From NCBI GenBank assembly GCA_964518505.1, contig CAZFGT010000004.1, positions 1 to 64,000 of the forward strand: a DNA stretch of 64,000 bases, given 5' to 3'. A program made the position numbers and the translations under genes. Below the pieces are notes generated by a model. It saw nothing but the letters and a program-made list of their open reading frames with translations, was not told the origin of the DNA and did no database searches. Source of the DNA: DASPUH01 sp964518505. GTDB taxonomy: Bacteria > Chloroflexota > Limnocylindria > Limnocylindrales > CSP1-4. Position 1 is the stretch's first letter. Every line of letters starts with the position of its first letter. Below, in pieces: positions 48,758 to 57,504 of this stretch.

Positions 48758-48774
48758 AATGTCACGTTGACATT
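48758..48774. promoter_or_regulatory. MarR operator palindrome
   Basis: AATGTCACGTTGACATT has perfect 7-bp arms (AATGTCA/TGACATT) around CGT and abuts a minus-strand -10 TAGAAT (48777-48772). Bound repressor would cover the start of transcription. Confidence 0.75.
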
Positions 48775-48837
48775 CTAGCTGACGTGCCGCCGGCCGTCAA
48801 ACGCCGGCTGGCTCGTGGCAGTCCCAGGCGGGCCCGT

Positions 48838-48877
48838 TACCCACTCCATTGTTGGTCCGAGCACAATGGAGCGGGTA
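48838..48877 (-). terminator. Hairpin downstream of yajQ
   Basis: TACCC-A-CTCCATTGT pairs with ACAATGGAG-C-GGGTA (14 of 15 positions) around a 10-base loop, about 50 bases beyond the yajQ stop. No T run. It separates the core operon from the MarR operon. Confidence 0.55.
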
Positions 48878-48925
48878 GGGCGGGGCGCTAACCCTCCAGC
48901 GCCGGGCCTGGAGCCCGGGGATCCC

Positions 48926-49423
48926 CTAGCGGTAGTTCTCGAACTGCAGGGGGACCGGGTAGTCCTCGCCGACGACGCGCAGGCGGGCGATGACCCGCTG
49001 CAGGTCGTCCCTGGACTTGCCCGAGACGCGCACGGCGTCGCCCTGGATCTGCGACTTGACCTTGGGGAACTCGTCGCGGATGAGCTTGCTGATCTTCTTG
49101 GCCAGGTCGTCGCCCAGGCCCCGCCGCAGGCCGATGACCTGGCGGACCTTGTTGCCGCCGGCCGGCTCGATCTTGCCCCAGTCGAAGATCTTGAGGCTGA
49201 GACCGCGCCGGATGGCCTTGGATTCCAGGAGGTCCTTCACCGCCGCGGCCCGGCTCTCGTTGTCGGTCAGGAGGGTGATCTCCTCCTTGCCCAGGTCCAG
49301 CTGCGCCGTCACGCCCTTGAAGTCATAGCGCGTGCCGATCTCGCGGCGGACCTGATCCAGGGCGTTGACCAGCTCCTGGCGGTCGAAATCGCTCACCACG
49401 TCGAACGAGGCGTCGCCAGCCAT
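48926..49423 (-). CDS. yajQ: YajQ family c-di-GMP-binding protein
   Basis: A 165-residue YajQ (UPF0234) with the hallmark start ASFDVVSDFDRQELVNALDQ and GTRYDFKGVTA, and the end SGKSRDDLQRVIARLR with YPVPLQFENYR. YajQ homologues bind cyclic di-GMP or nucleic acids and affect transcription. The ribosome-binding site GGAGG lies within the stop codon region of the upstream gene (TAGGAGGAGCAG), indicating co-translation. Length matches the family. Confidence 0.94.
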   Translation of the reverse strand: MAGDASFDVVSDFDRQELVNALDQVRREIGTRYDFKGVTAQLDLGKEEITLLTDNESRAAAVKDLLESKAIRRGLSLKIFDWGKIEPAGGNKVRQVIGLRRGLGDDLAKKISKLIRDEFPKVKSQIQGDAVRVSGKSRDDLQRVIARLRVVGEDYPVPLQFENYR

Positions 49424-49432
49424 CTGCTCCTC

Positions 49433-49846
49433 CTAGCCGGCCTCGGGCCGATACGTGCGGTCCACGCCCACGGTGCGCTCGATCGCCCACTCACGGAACC
49501 GCGTCACCAGGCCGGCGTCGTCCAGTTCGAGGGTCATGAAGCCGCGCTGGCGGAGCCGCTCAGCGGTGGATCGCCGCGTGAAGGCGGCGTGCCAGCTGGC
49601 CAGCACCGTCGGCCCGCTGACCCAGACGCGTTCCGCATCGAACTCCACGTGCGTCTGGGAGGCGGCCACGTCGTTCCAGTAGGCACGGATGGCGTTGGCG
49701 CCGGTCAGGGTCGCCTCGAACGGGTCGACGCGGTACTCGGCATCGTCGCTGAAGAGGGCCACCGCGGCGTCGACATCCAGGCGTTCCCAGGCGCGCTTGA
49801 ACCGGTCGACCAGGTCCTGGCCAGCGCCGGGCGTGAGGGTGAGCAC
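49433..49846 (-). CDS. SnoaL/NTF2-like protein
   Basis: A 137-residue cone-shaped NTF2-like fold: LVDRFKRAWERLDVDAAVAL, FSDDAEYRVDPFEATLTGAN, AIRAYWNDVAASQTHVEF. Enzymatic activity is not indicated. It lies 9 bases after the Mur ligase and 9 bases before yajQ on the same strand. Confidence 0.85.
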   Translation of the reverse strand: MLTLTPGAGQDLVDRFKRAWERLDVDAAVALFSDDAEYRVDPFEATLTGANAIRAYWNDVAASQTHVEFDAERVWVSGPTVLASWHAAFTRRSTAERLRQRGFMTLELDDAGLVTRFREWAIERTVGVDRTYRPEAG

Positions 49847-49855
49847 GGACCGATT

Positions 49856-51400
49856 CTACCGGCCGGGCGGCTCCGACCCGTGGCCCAGCAGTTCCGTGAG
49901 CCGCTCGGCGATGACGTAGGAACGGCCGCCGCCCATCACCAGGACGACGTCGCCCGGCTCCACGCGCGTCGCCAGATGGTCGGCCGTGGCCTCGGGCGAG
50001 CCGGGGGCGGTGGCCCGCCAGCCACTGGCGCGCGCTGACGTCGCGTCGGCCAACGCCTGGGCGCTGGTGATCGTCCGGTCGGGATCGCGGTTGGCCCAGA
50101 TGTCGGCGATGACGGCCCGGTCGGCCGTGGCCAGGACCTCGGCGAAGGCGTCGAGCATGGCCGCCGTGCGGTGGAACGTGAGGGGCTCGTAGACGGCCCA
50201 CACGCGCCGGCCCGGGTAGCGCTGACGCACGGCCGCCAGCGTGCCGCGGATGGCCGTGGGGTGATGCCCGTAGTCGTCGAGCACGGTGATGCCCCGCGGC
50301 TCGCCCTTCAATTCGAGGCGCCGGCCCACGCCGCGGAAGCTGGCCAGGCCGGCCACGATCTCGGCCGGTACGAGGTCGGCGGCGTCCCCGGCCGTGGCGG
50401 CCGCCAGCGCGTCATCGGCATACTGGCGCCCTGGCAGGTGCACCTGGACGGTGACCTCGCCGCCGGGCAGGCCGGCGATCGCGAGGAGGTCGCCGTCGGG
50501 GCCCGCCGAGACGATCCGCCCGGTGACCGTGCCGGCCGGCAGGCTTTCCGACGTCGCCACGCCCGAGCCGAGGAGGGCGAAGGGCCGCAGGCGCTCGCCA
50601 AGGTCAGCCAGTCGAACGGCGACCTCGCGGCCGCCCGGGTCGCCCACGTTGACCACGACGAGTGGCGGGATGGGGGCGGCGCGGACCCATGAGACGAGCA
50701 TGTCGACCACCGCCGCCCGGTCGGCGAAGACGTCTGGATGGTCCCACTCCGCGTTCAGGATCACCGCCACGGCCGGGTGGTACGGAGCGAAGTTGTCGGC
50801 GTATTCGTCCGCCTCGACGACCATCCACGGGCCCCTCCCCCAGCGGGCCGTGGCGGCCGGGCTGCCCGACAGGTCGACCGGCAACAGCGCCCCGATCGCC
50901 GCGGATGGGTCGCGGCCCGCGCCGACCAGGAGGTGGGTCACCCAGCCGCTGGTGGTGGACTTGCCGTGCGTGCCCGTGATCGCCAGGAGGTGTTGGCCGG
51001 CGGTCAGGGCGACGTCGGCGACGACCTGCTGCCACGCCTCGACGGGGATCCCGGCCGCCACCGCGGCGCGCAACTCGGGATGGTCCGGGTCGACGGAGGT
51101 GAGTGACTTGGTGACCGAGAGGCGGTCCACGAGGGGCCGCCCGGCCGCGTCCACGACGTGCGACGGGCTATGGGCCCAGCTGAACGGGATGCCAAGGGCC
51201 TCGGCCGCCGCCGTGTAGGGCGACGGCCCGCCCGCGTCGCAGGCGGTCACGGCCGCGCCGGCGTGCGCCGCCAGGAGGGCCGCCTCGGACGCGCCGGCCC
51301 CTCCCGCGCCCAGGATGTGGATGCGCTCGCCGGCGGCGATCAGGCGCGCGGGGCGATCGGGCGCCAGGCCACGGCCGACGTCCTCCAGGCTGCGGGTCAC
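49856..51400 (-). CDS. Mur ligase (MurC/Mpl-like)
   Basis: A 514-residue ATP-dependent peptide ligase. The N-terminal UDP-binding domain opens IHILGAGGAGASEAALLAAH, the ATP loop is ITGTHGKSTTS, a carboxylate/Mg site is VEADEYADNF, and DDYGHHPTAI is the MurC/Mpl hallmark. LNAEWDHPDVF is closer to Mpl (the ligase recycling tripeptide) than to MurC, so it could be either UDP-MurNAc:L-alanine ligase or Mpl. No other mur gene is in this window. It starts with GTG overlapping the cinA stop. Confidence 0.85.
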   Translation of the reverse strand: MTRSLEDVGRGLAPDRPARLIAAGERIHILGAGGAGASEAALLAAHAGAAVTACDAGGPSPYTAAAEALGIPFSWAHSPSHVVDAAGRPLVDRLSVTKSLTSVDPDHPELRAAVAAGIPVEAWQQVVADVALTAGQHLLAITGTHGKSTTSGWVTHLLVGAGRDPSAAIGALLPVDLSGSPAATARWGRGPWMVVEADEYADNFAPYHPAVAVILNAEWDHPDVFADRAAVVDMLVSWVRAAPIPPLVVVNVGDPGGREVAVRLADLGERLRPFALLGSGVATSESLPAGTVTGRIVSAGPDGDLLAIAGLPGGEVTVQVHLPGRQYADDALAAATAGDAADLVPAEIVAGLASFRGVGRRLELKGEPRGITVLDDYGHHPTAIRGTLAAVRQRYPGRRVWAVYEPLTFHRTAAMLDAFAEVLATADRAVIADIWANRDPDRTITSAQALADATSARASGWRATAPGSPEATADHLATRVEPGDVVLVMGGGRSYVIAERLTELLGHGSEPPGR

Positions 51401-51921
51401 GAGCCAGCCTCGGGCACCGCGTCCAGCCACGCCAGGATGAGGCGGAGCGCCGCCTGGGCGCTCGCGCGCTTGTTGCCCGCCCGGCCGCCGGACCAGGCGT
51501 GTCGCTCCAGGCGTGCCCCATGCGGCGCCGCGAGGGCGATGAAGGTCAGGCCGACCGGCTTGTCGGGCGTTCCGCCATCCGGCCCGGCGATACCCGTCAC
51601 AGCGACCGCCAGATCGGCCCGTACCCGCGCCCGGGCGCCGATCGCCATGGCCCGGGCCACCTGCGCCGAGACGGCTCCGTAGTGCGCCAGCGTGGTCTCC
51701 GGGACGCCGAGCAGGGCGGCCTTGACCTGGTCGCTGTAGCTCACCACGCCCCCCAGGAAGTAGGCACTGGACCCGGGGACTTCGGTGAGGACGTGGCTGA
51801 TGAGGCCGCCCGTGCACGACTCGGCGGTCGCCAGGGTCACCCCACGGGCCAGGCACGCGGCCTGGACCTCGCGCGCAAGGGCGACCAGCGCCTCGGCCGT
51901 CGGCGGGCGGCCGGGCGTCAC
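51397..51921 (-). CDS. CinA C-terminal domain, nicotinamide-nucleotide amidase (PncC-type)
   Basis: A 174-residue stand-alone C-terminal CinA domain: VTLATAESCTGGLISHVLTE, SSAYFLGGVVSYSDQVKAAL, VAVTGIAGPDGGTPDKPVGL. PncC deamidates NMN in the pyridine nucleotide cycle. The N-terminal COG1058 domain of full-length CinA is absent. The start is the GTG overlapping the rodZ stop (GTGA). In Firmicutes cinA sits between rodZ/pgsA and recA. Confidence 0.93.
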   Translation of the reverse strand: MTPGRPPTAEALVALAREVQAACLARGVTLATAESCTGGLISHVLTEVPGSSAYFLGGVVSYSDQVKAALLGVPETTLAHYGAVSAQVARAMAIGARARVRADLAVAVTGIAGPDGGTPDKPVGLTFIALAAPHGARLERHAWSGGRAGNKRASAQAALRLILAWLDAVPEAGS

Positions 51922-53273
51922 GTGTGGGTGGTCTTCTGCGGCGCCTTGCCCCGCTGGAAGAGCCATGTCTCGGGCGCTCCCGGGCCACCCAACGTGCCGA
52001 TGGCGACTCCGTTCAGCGTGAAGTACGTGGCCCCGGCTGAGCCGGTGCGGACCTCCACGCTCTGGCTGCCGGTGAACTGCAGGCGCGTCCCGGCGTGCAC
52101 CGTGACACCGGTGTACGAGGGCACCACCCGGCCGTCCACCCACACCTTGAGCCAGGCCGAGCCGCCCTTGATCTCCACCGTCAGGACGACACCGGCGATG
52201 GCCACGGTCACCATGTGGCTCACGGCCGTGGTCTGGCCGCCGCTGGAGGTCGCCGTGGCCGTCACGTTCCAGCGACCCGGTGGCAGCTGGAACGTGCCGC
52301 TGAACGCGCCGTCGGTGCCCACCGTGAGGTGCAGCGGCGCCGGCGGCGCGGCCGGGACCGGCGTGGGCTTGCCCGAGGCGACCGGCGTCGCCGGGCCGGC
52401 GTCGACGGCCGTGATCGTGACGCCCGTACCGCTGGTGGTGCCGGCGATGGCGACCGCTCCCCCGTTGACAGCCGCCCCGTCGGCCGGGCTCGTCAGGGCG
52501 ATGGCGGGGCCGGTCGGGGTCGGCGGGATGGGCACGTTGATGATGAGGTTCCAGGGCGGCGAGACCTTGGCCGTGTTCGGGTCGGTGGCCGTGACCGTCA
52601 TCTGGTTCTCGCCCTTGCTGAGGGGCACGTCACGCGACCAGGCGCCTGCGCTGTCGGCGGAGAAGCGGTAGATCTGGTTGCCCGGGGCCTGGATCGTGAC
52701 GGTGACGTTGGGATCGCTGGTCCCGGCGATCAGCACGTGGTCGGCGTCGGTCGTGGAGACGACGGCCCCGGGCGAGGTGACGCTGAGCATGGGCGGCTGC
52801 ACCGACCGGGCCAGCTGGAGGGCGATGTAGCCGCCGACGGCCACGATGATCAGCGTCAGGACGGCCGCCACGAGCACGCCGGGCGTGAAGGTGAAGCCGC
52901 CCCGGGGCGCCTCCAGGGGTTGCGGCGCGATGATCATGGGCCCGGTCGGGCGGGCGGCGCCGCCTTCGCGACGCCACTGGTCCAGCACCTGGTCGGGGTC
53001 CAGGCCCAGGTACATCGCGTAGTTGCGCAGGAAGCCCTTGGTGTAGACCGCCCCGGGCAGCTCGCGGAACTCGCTGCGCTCGAGCGCCGAAAGGTACTTG
53101 ACGCGGATCTTCGTGTCCCGCTCGGCTCGGTAGAGGTCCACGCCCTTGGCCTCTCGCGCGGCGAGCAGCACCTCGCCCAGGCGCGGACCCGCCGATCCAG
53201 CCGGTTCGGGGCGGCCGCGGTCCCGGTCGGCGGCGCGCGGCGCGGTCGGGCGAGCGTGGTCGCGTGGGGTCAT
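51918..53273 (-). CDS. rodZ: RodZ-like cell-shape protein
   Basis: A 451-residue bitopic membrane protein. An HTH_25 domain at about 31-105 (RLGEVLLAAREAKGVDLYRA, YTKGFLRNYAMYLGLDPDQV) is followed by one membrane helix at about 131-153, then an outer region with two or more Ig-like/proline-rich modules and a C-terminal domain typical of RodZ (GGSAWLKVWVDGRVVPSYTG, VHAGTRLQFTGSQSVEVRTG). RodZ links MreB to the membrane. Longer than E. coli RodZ in its extracellular part. The gene precedes cinA, the usual neighbourhood. Confidence 0.88.
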   Translation of the reverse strand: MTPRDHARPTAPRAADRDRGRPEPAGSAGPRLGEVLLAAREAKGVDLYRAERDTKIRVKYLSALERSEFRELPGAVYTKGFLRNYAMYLGLDPDQVLDQWRREGGAARPTGPMIIAPQPLEAPRGGFTFTPGVLVAAVLTLIIVAVGGYIALQLARSVQPPMLSVTSPGAVVSTTDADHVLIAGTSDPNVTVTIQAPGNQIYRFSADSAGAWSRDVPLSKGENQMTVTATDPNTAKVSPPWNLIINVPIPPTPTGPAIALTSPADGAAVNGGAVAIAGTTSGTGVTITAVDAGPATPVASGKPTPVPAAPPAPLHLTVGTDGAFSGTFQLPPGRWNVTATATSSGGQTTAVSHMVTVAIAGVVLTVEIKGGSAWLKVWVDGRVVPSYTGVTVHAGTRLQFTGSQSVEVRTGSAGATYFTLNGVAIGTLGGPGAPETWLFQRGKAPQKTTHT

Positions 53274-53388
53274 GGGGTGTGGTATCGGTCCTCTCGAGTG
53301 CGCCCCATCACGCTCGACGAGGCGCCCGGACAGGATACGCGCTCACGCCAGCGGCACCCATGGGGCACTCGGCGTAGGGCGCGATCCC

Positions 53389-55743
53389 CTAGCTCAGCGG
53401 GTCGTCCATGTCGTCGGGGCCGCGGACCCAGTTGTCGGGGCCGTAGACGTGCCGTGGCACGGCCGGGTTGCGCGGATCCTGGGGACCCACGATGCCGTAC
53501 CGCTCAAGGTCATCCATCAGGCGGCTGGCCCGGTTGAAGCCCACCTTGAGCTTGGTCTGGAGCATCGACGTGCTGGCCTTGCCGGTGCTCATGACCAGCT
53601 CGGCCGCGCGCGACGTCATGTCGTCCTCCGCCAGCCGGGCGAGCCAGGCGAACTGGCCGCCGCCGTTCCCCTCGGCGTCGGCGAAGGCGATGACCTCCGG
53701 GTCGTAGTCCGGGTCGGGCGCCTGATCGCGCCACGCCTGGGTCACGCGCCGGACCTCGCCGTCGCTCACGAAGACGCCCTGGAGACGCACGGGGCGCGGC
53801 AGGTCGGCCGGCTGGTAGAGCATGTCACCCCGACCGATGAGGTCCTCCGCGCCGGGCTGGTCGAGCACGGTGCGGCTGTCCACGTTGGACGACATGGCGA
53901 AGGCGATGCGGCTCGGTACGTTGGCCTTGATGAGGCCGGTCACGACGTTGACGCTGGGCCGCTGGGTGGCCAGCACGAGGTGGATGCCCACGGCGCGCGC
54001 CTTCTGAGCGATCTTGACGATGGGGTCCTCGACCTTGCGGCCCTCCCGCATGATCAGGTCGGCCAGCTCGTCGATGATGATGACGAGATACGGCAGGCGC
54101 TCGTCGGGGCTCACCCGGGGGCTGGCGTTGTAGGCCGTGATGTTGCGCTCGGCCTTGGCCGCCAGGGCCTTGTAGCGATCCTCCATCTGGGCCACCGCCC
54201 ATTGCAGGGCGGCCCGCGCCTCGTTGGCCTCCACGATGACGTTGGTCAGGAGGTGCGGCAGCCCGTCGTAGGGCGCCAGCTCCACGCGCTTGAGGTCGAC
54301 CAGCACGAGTCGCACCTCGGCGGGGGTCGCGCGCATCAGCAGGCTCGTGATGAGGGCGTTGACGCAGACCGATTTGCCCGACCCGGTCGCCCCGGCGATG
54401 AGGAGATGGGGCATCCGCGCCAGGTCGACCGCGTAGGCCTTGCCCGACACGTCGCGGCCCAGGGCGAACGTCAGGCGGCTCGTGGCGGAGAGCATGTCGG
54501 CGTCGGCGATGAGCTCGCCAAACCCGACGATCTCGCTCAGGTGGTTGGGGATCTCGATGCCCACCACGTCCTTGCCCGGGATAGGCGCCTCGATGCGGAT
54601 GCTGCGTGCGGCGAGGGCCATGGCCAGGTCATCAGCCAGGGACTCGATGCGCGACAGCTTGATGCGGGCGTCCGGGCGCACCTCGTACTGCGTCACCACG
54701 GGGCCCTCGTTGAAGTGGCTGACCGTGGCCGGGATCTGGAAGCTGCGCAGCTTCTCCTCGATGATGCGGATGTTGCGGTCGTGGTCCAGGCCTTCCACGC
54801 CGCCCTCGGGGAGCGGCGGGTCAAGGAGAGCCACCGCGGGCAGCAGCCACGGCCGTTCATGGAGCGGTTTGGGAGCGTCCTCCGCCTCGAGCAGGTCGTC
54901 GTCGCCGGTCGCCGACGTGGTCGGCGCGGCGACGGCGACCGGAGCGGCCGCGCCGCCGACACGTCCCCCGGCCCACACCGTCTGACTGAGCGGGACGGGG
55001 CTGGACATGGGCGACGGGAGGTCCGGCGCCTCCGGCTCGTCGTGTCCCGCGTCGTGGCCGCGTCGGCCGTTGGTGCCGTGCGCGCCGCCCCGTGGCATAC
55101 CAGCCGCGTCGGCGGCCACCGGTCGCCCGAGGCCCGTGGCGCGTCCGGGCGGGGCGTCCGCGCCGGCCATCACGCCGGCCAGGGCGCGTCCGCCGGCGGC
55201 GACCGGATGGAGCAGGCCCCGGATCGTCGAGTTGAGGAGCAGCAGGAGGCCGGCCGTCACGATGCCGGCGAGGACCACGAAGGCTCCGGCCGGGCTGACC
55301 AGCGCAGCCGTCGGACCGGCCAGGGCCTGGCCGACCCACCCGCCGGCGGCGGCCAGCTGGGTGGGTGCCGTGCCGTGCCCCCAGATGAGCTGGATCAACC
55401 CCAGCCCGCCCAGGAAGATGAGGACGCCGCCGAGGGCCGTGACGCCCCATCCGGTGCCGGTACCGGGGCCCCGTTCGACGAGGAAGCCGGCCGCGATGAG
55501 GACCAGCGGCAGGAGCCACGCGCCCTGGCCAAAGGCCGGCCGCAGGAACTCCGAGACGTAGCGGTTGAGCACGCCCCCGGCCGGCAGCATGAGGGCGATG
55601 AGGGTCACCGCGCCGATCACCAGGAGCGCCACCCCGACCAACGCCCGAGCGGTCTGCGGCGAGATCCCCAGGTTCAGGCCGGTCGAGCGCGCACGGCGCG
55701 GGCTACGGGCGGGCGGCCGCGTGGTCCGGCGGCGGGGTGCCAT
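53389..55743 (-). CDS. ftsK: DNA translocase FtsK/SpoIIIE
   Basis: A 784-residue translocase: four membrane segments in the first 170 residues (such as LLPLVLIAAGFLV), a linker, the RecA-like motor with Walker A GATGSGKSVCVNAL and Walker B LPYLVIIIDELADL, and the C-terminal gamma winged helix (RASRLMDDLERYGIVGPQDP). It pumps chromosomal DNA through the septum. Its ATG directly follows the rnj stop with no spacer, so it is coupled to RNase J. Confidence 0.96.
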   Translation of the reverse strand: MAPRRRTTRPPARSPRRARSTGLNLGISPQTARALVGVALLVIGAVTLIALMLPAGGVLNRYVSEFLRPAFGQGAWLLPLVLIAAGFLVERGPGTGTGWGVTALGGVLIFLGGLGLIQLIWGHGTAPTQLAAAGGWVGQALAGPTAALVSPAGAFVVLAGIVTAGLLLLLNSTIRGLLHPVAAGGRALAGVMAGADAPPGRATGLGRPVAADAAGMPRGGAHGTNGRRGHDAGHDEPEAPDLPSPMSSPVPLSQTVWAGGRVGGAAAPVAVAAPTTSATGDDDLLEAEDAPKPLHERPWLLPAVALLDPPLPEGGVEGLDHDRNIRIIEEKLRSFQIPATVSHFNEGPVVTQYEVRPDARIKLSRIESLADDLAMALAARSIRIEAPIPGKDVVGIEIPNHLSEIVGFGELIADADMLSATSRLTFALGRDVSGKAYAVDLARMPHLLIAGATGSGKSVCVNALITSLLMRATPAEVRLVLVDLKRVELAPYDGLPHLLTNVIVEANEARAALQWAVAQMEDRYKALAAKAERNITAYNASPRVSPDERLPYLVIIIDELADLIMREGRKVEDPIVKIAQKARAVGIHLVLATQRPSVNVVTGLIKANVPSRIAFAMSSNVDSRTVLDQPGAEDLIGRGDMLYQPADLPRPVRLQGVFVSDGEVRRVTQAWRDQAPDPDYDPEVIAFADAEGNGGGQFAWLARLAEDDMTSRAAELVMSTGKASTSMLQTKLKVGFNRASRLMDDLERYGIVGPQDPRNPAVPRHVYGPDNWVRGPDDMDDPLS

Positions 55744-57504
55744 CTAGAGCTGGACCACCACCGGGAAGACCATCGGGCGACGCTTGGTCCGCTCGTACAG
55801 GAAGCGCGACAGGCCGTCCTTGATCATCGTCTTCATCAGGCCGACCTCGCTGATGTGGTCGCCCGGCGTGAGCAACGCTTCGCGTACGCGGTCCGCCGCG
55901 GCGGCGATGAGGGGGTCGTCTGGCGTGGCCAGGAAGCCGGTGGTGATGATCTCCGGCCGTCCCACGAGGGTGCCGCTCTGCTTGTCCACCGTCACGACCA
56001 CCAGGAACATGCCGTCGCTGGCCAGGGCACGGCGGTCGCGTAGCACGACATCACCCACCTCCCCCACCGACAGGCCGTCCACGTAGACGTAGCCGGCGGC
56101 CACCGGCACGCCACGTCGCGCCGTGCCGTCGGGCAGGAACTCGATGGGCTGGCCGTTCTCGATGATGAAGATGCGGTCGGGCGGAACGCCCGTCTCGGCC
56201 GCCAGGCGCCCGTGCTGTACGAGCATGCGGAACTCGCCGTGCATGGGGATGAAGGCCCGCGGCTTGGTCAGGCCCAGCATCAGCTTGAGCTCTTCCTGGC
56301 TGCCATGGCCCGACACGTGGGCCCGCTTGATGGCGTGGTAGAAGACGTTGGCGCCGTTCTTGAAGAGGTTGTCGATGGTGCGCGAGACCTCTTCCTCGTT
56401 GCCCGGGATGGGGCTGGCACTAACGATGACGGTGTCACCCGGCCCGATCTCCACCCAGCGGTGGTCACGGTTGGCCATGCGCGCCAGGCCGGCCATGGGC
56501 TCACCCTGGGCGCCGGTCGTGCAGATCGTGAGCTGGGCGTCCGGGACGTCCTTGATGCGGTCCTTGGGCACGACCATGGCCGGGTCGTAGCGCAGGTAGC
56601 CCAGGTCGGTGGCGATGCGGAAGTTCTGCTCCATCGACCGGCCGATGACGGCCACCTTGCGGCCGAAGCTGGCGGAGGCGTCAAGGACCTGCTGGACGCG
56701 CGCGATGTTGCTGGCGAAGGTGGCCACGATGACGCGCCCGTCGAGCGGTTCCATGATCTCGCGGAAGGCCTCGCCGACGGTCCGCTCGGAGGGGGTGTAC
56801 CCGGGGTTCTCCGCCCGCGTCGAGTCCGACAGGAGGCACAGGACGCCCTCGGCGCCCAGGCGCGCCAGCAGCGCGAAGTCGGACAGTTTGCCGTCGACCG
56901 GCGTGTGGTCGAACTTGAAGTCGCCGGTGTGGACGACGGTGCCGAGCGGCGTGCGCAGGGCGATGCCCATCGCATCGGGGATCGAGTGGCCGATACGGAA
57001 GGCGGTCGCCTGGAACGCGCCAAGGTCGATCGTGTCGCCCGCCTCCATGGCCCGGATGGGGTTGTTGGTGAGGTGGTGTTCCTTGATCTTGTTGCCCAGC
57101 AGGCCGCGGGCCAGGGTGGAGGCGTAGACAGGCACCCCGGGGAAGTCGGGCAGGATGTACGGCAGCCCGCCGACGTGGTCCTCGTGGGCGTGGGTGATGA
57201 GGAACGCCTTGACGTGGTCCCGCCGCTCGCGCAGGTACGTCACGTCCGGCACGACCAGGTCGATGCCGAACATCTCCTCGTCGGGGAACATCAGGCCGCA
57301 GTCGATGACCACGATCTCGTCCCCGTACTCGAAGACGTACATGTTCTTGCCGATCTCGCCGACCCCGCCGAGCGGGATGATGCGCAGCGGCGTGCCGCCG
57401 CCGTCCACCGGTGCGACGGTGGCCCGGGCGACCGCGGCCGGCCGTGTCCCGCCCGTCGCCGAGGCACGCCTGGCGCGCCCGGCCGTCCTGCTCCGATCGG
57501 CCAT
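55744..57504 (-). CDS. rnj: Ribonuclease J
   Basis: A 586-residue metallo-beta-lactamase/beta-CASP nuclease with 5'-3' exo- and endonuclease activity. The zinc-binding HxHxDH motif is THAHEDHVGG, and the other hallmarks are GDFKFDHTPVDG, SDSTRAENPGYTPSE, and the beta-CASP HVSGHGSQEELKLML with IPMHGEFRMLV. The first 30 residues are basic and Ala-rich. The ATG at 57504 overlaps the udg stop by one base (TGATG). Confidence 0.96.
   Translation of the reverse strand: MADRSRTAGRARRASATGGTRPAAVARATVAPVDGGGTPLRIIPLGGVGEIGKNMYVFEYGDEIVVIDCGLMFPDEEMFGIDLVVPDVTYLRERRDHVKAFLITHAHEDHVGGLPYILPDFPGVPVYASTLARGLLGNKIKEHHLTNNPIRAMEAGDTIDLGAFQATAFRIGHSIPDAMGIALRTPLGTVVHTGDFKFDHTPVDGKLSDFALLARLGAEGVLCLLSDSTRAENPGYTPSERTVGEAFREIMEPLDGRVIVATFASNIARVQQVLDASASFGRKVAVIGRSMEQNFRIATDLGYLRYDPAMVVPKDRIKDVPDAQLTICTTGAQGEPMAGLARMANRDHRWVEIGPGDTVIVSASPIPGNEEEVSRTIDNLFKNGANVFYHAIKRAHVSGHGSQEELKLMLGLTKPRAFIPMHGEFRMLVQHGRLAAETGVPPDRIFIIENGQPIEFLPDGTARRGVPVAAGYVYVDGLSVGEVGDVVLRDRRALASDGMFLVVVTVDKQSGTLVGRPEIITTGFLATPDDPLIAAAADRVREALLTPGDHISEVGLMKTMIKDGLSRFLYERTKRRPMVFPVVVQL

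Noticed and set aside
53146..56043. 965-codon plus-strand frame
   Set aside because: Antisense to rodZ, ftsK and part of rnj; no recognisable motif.
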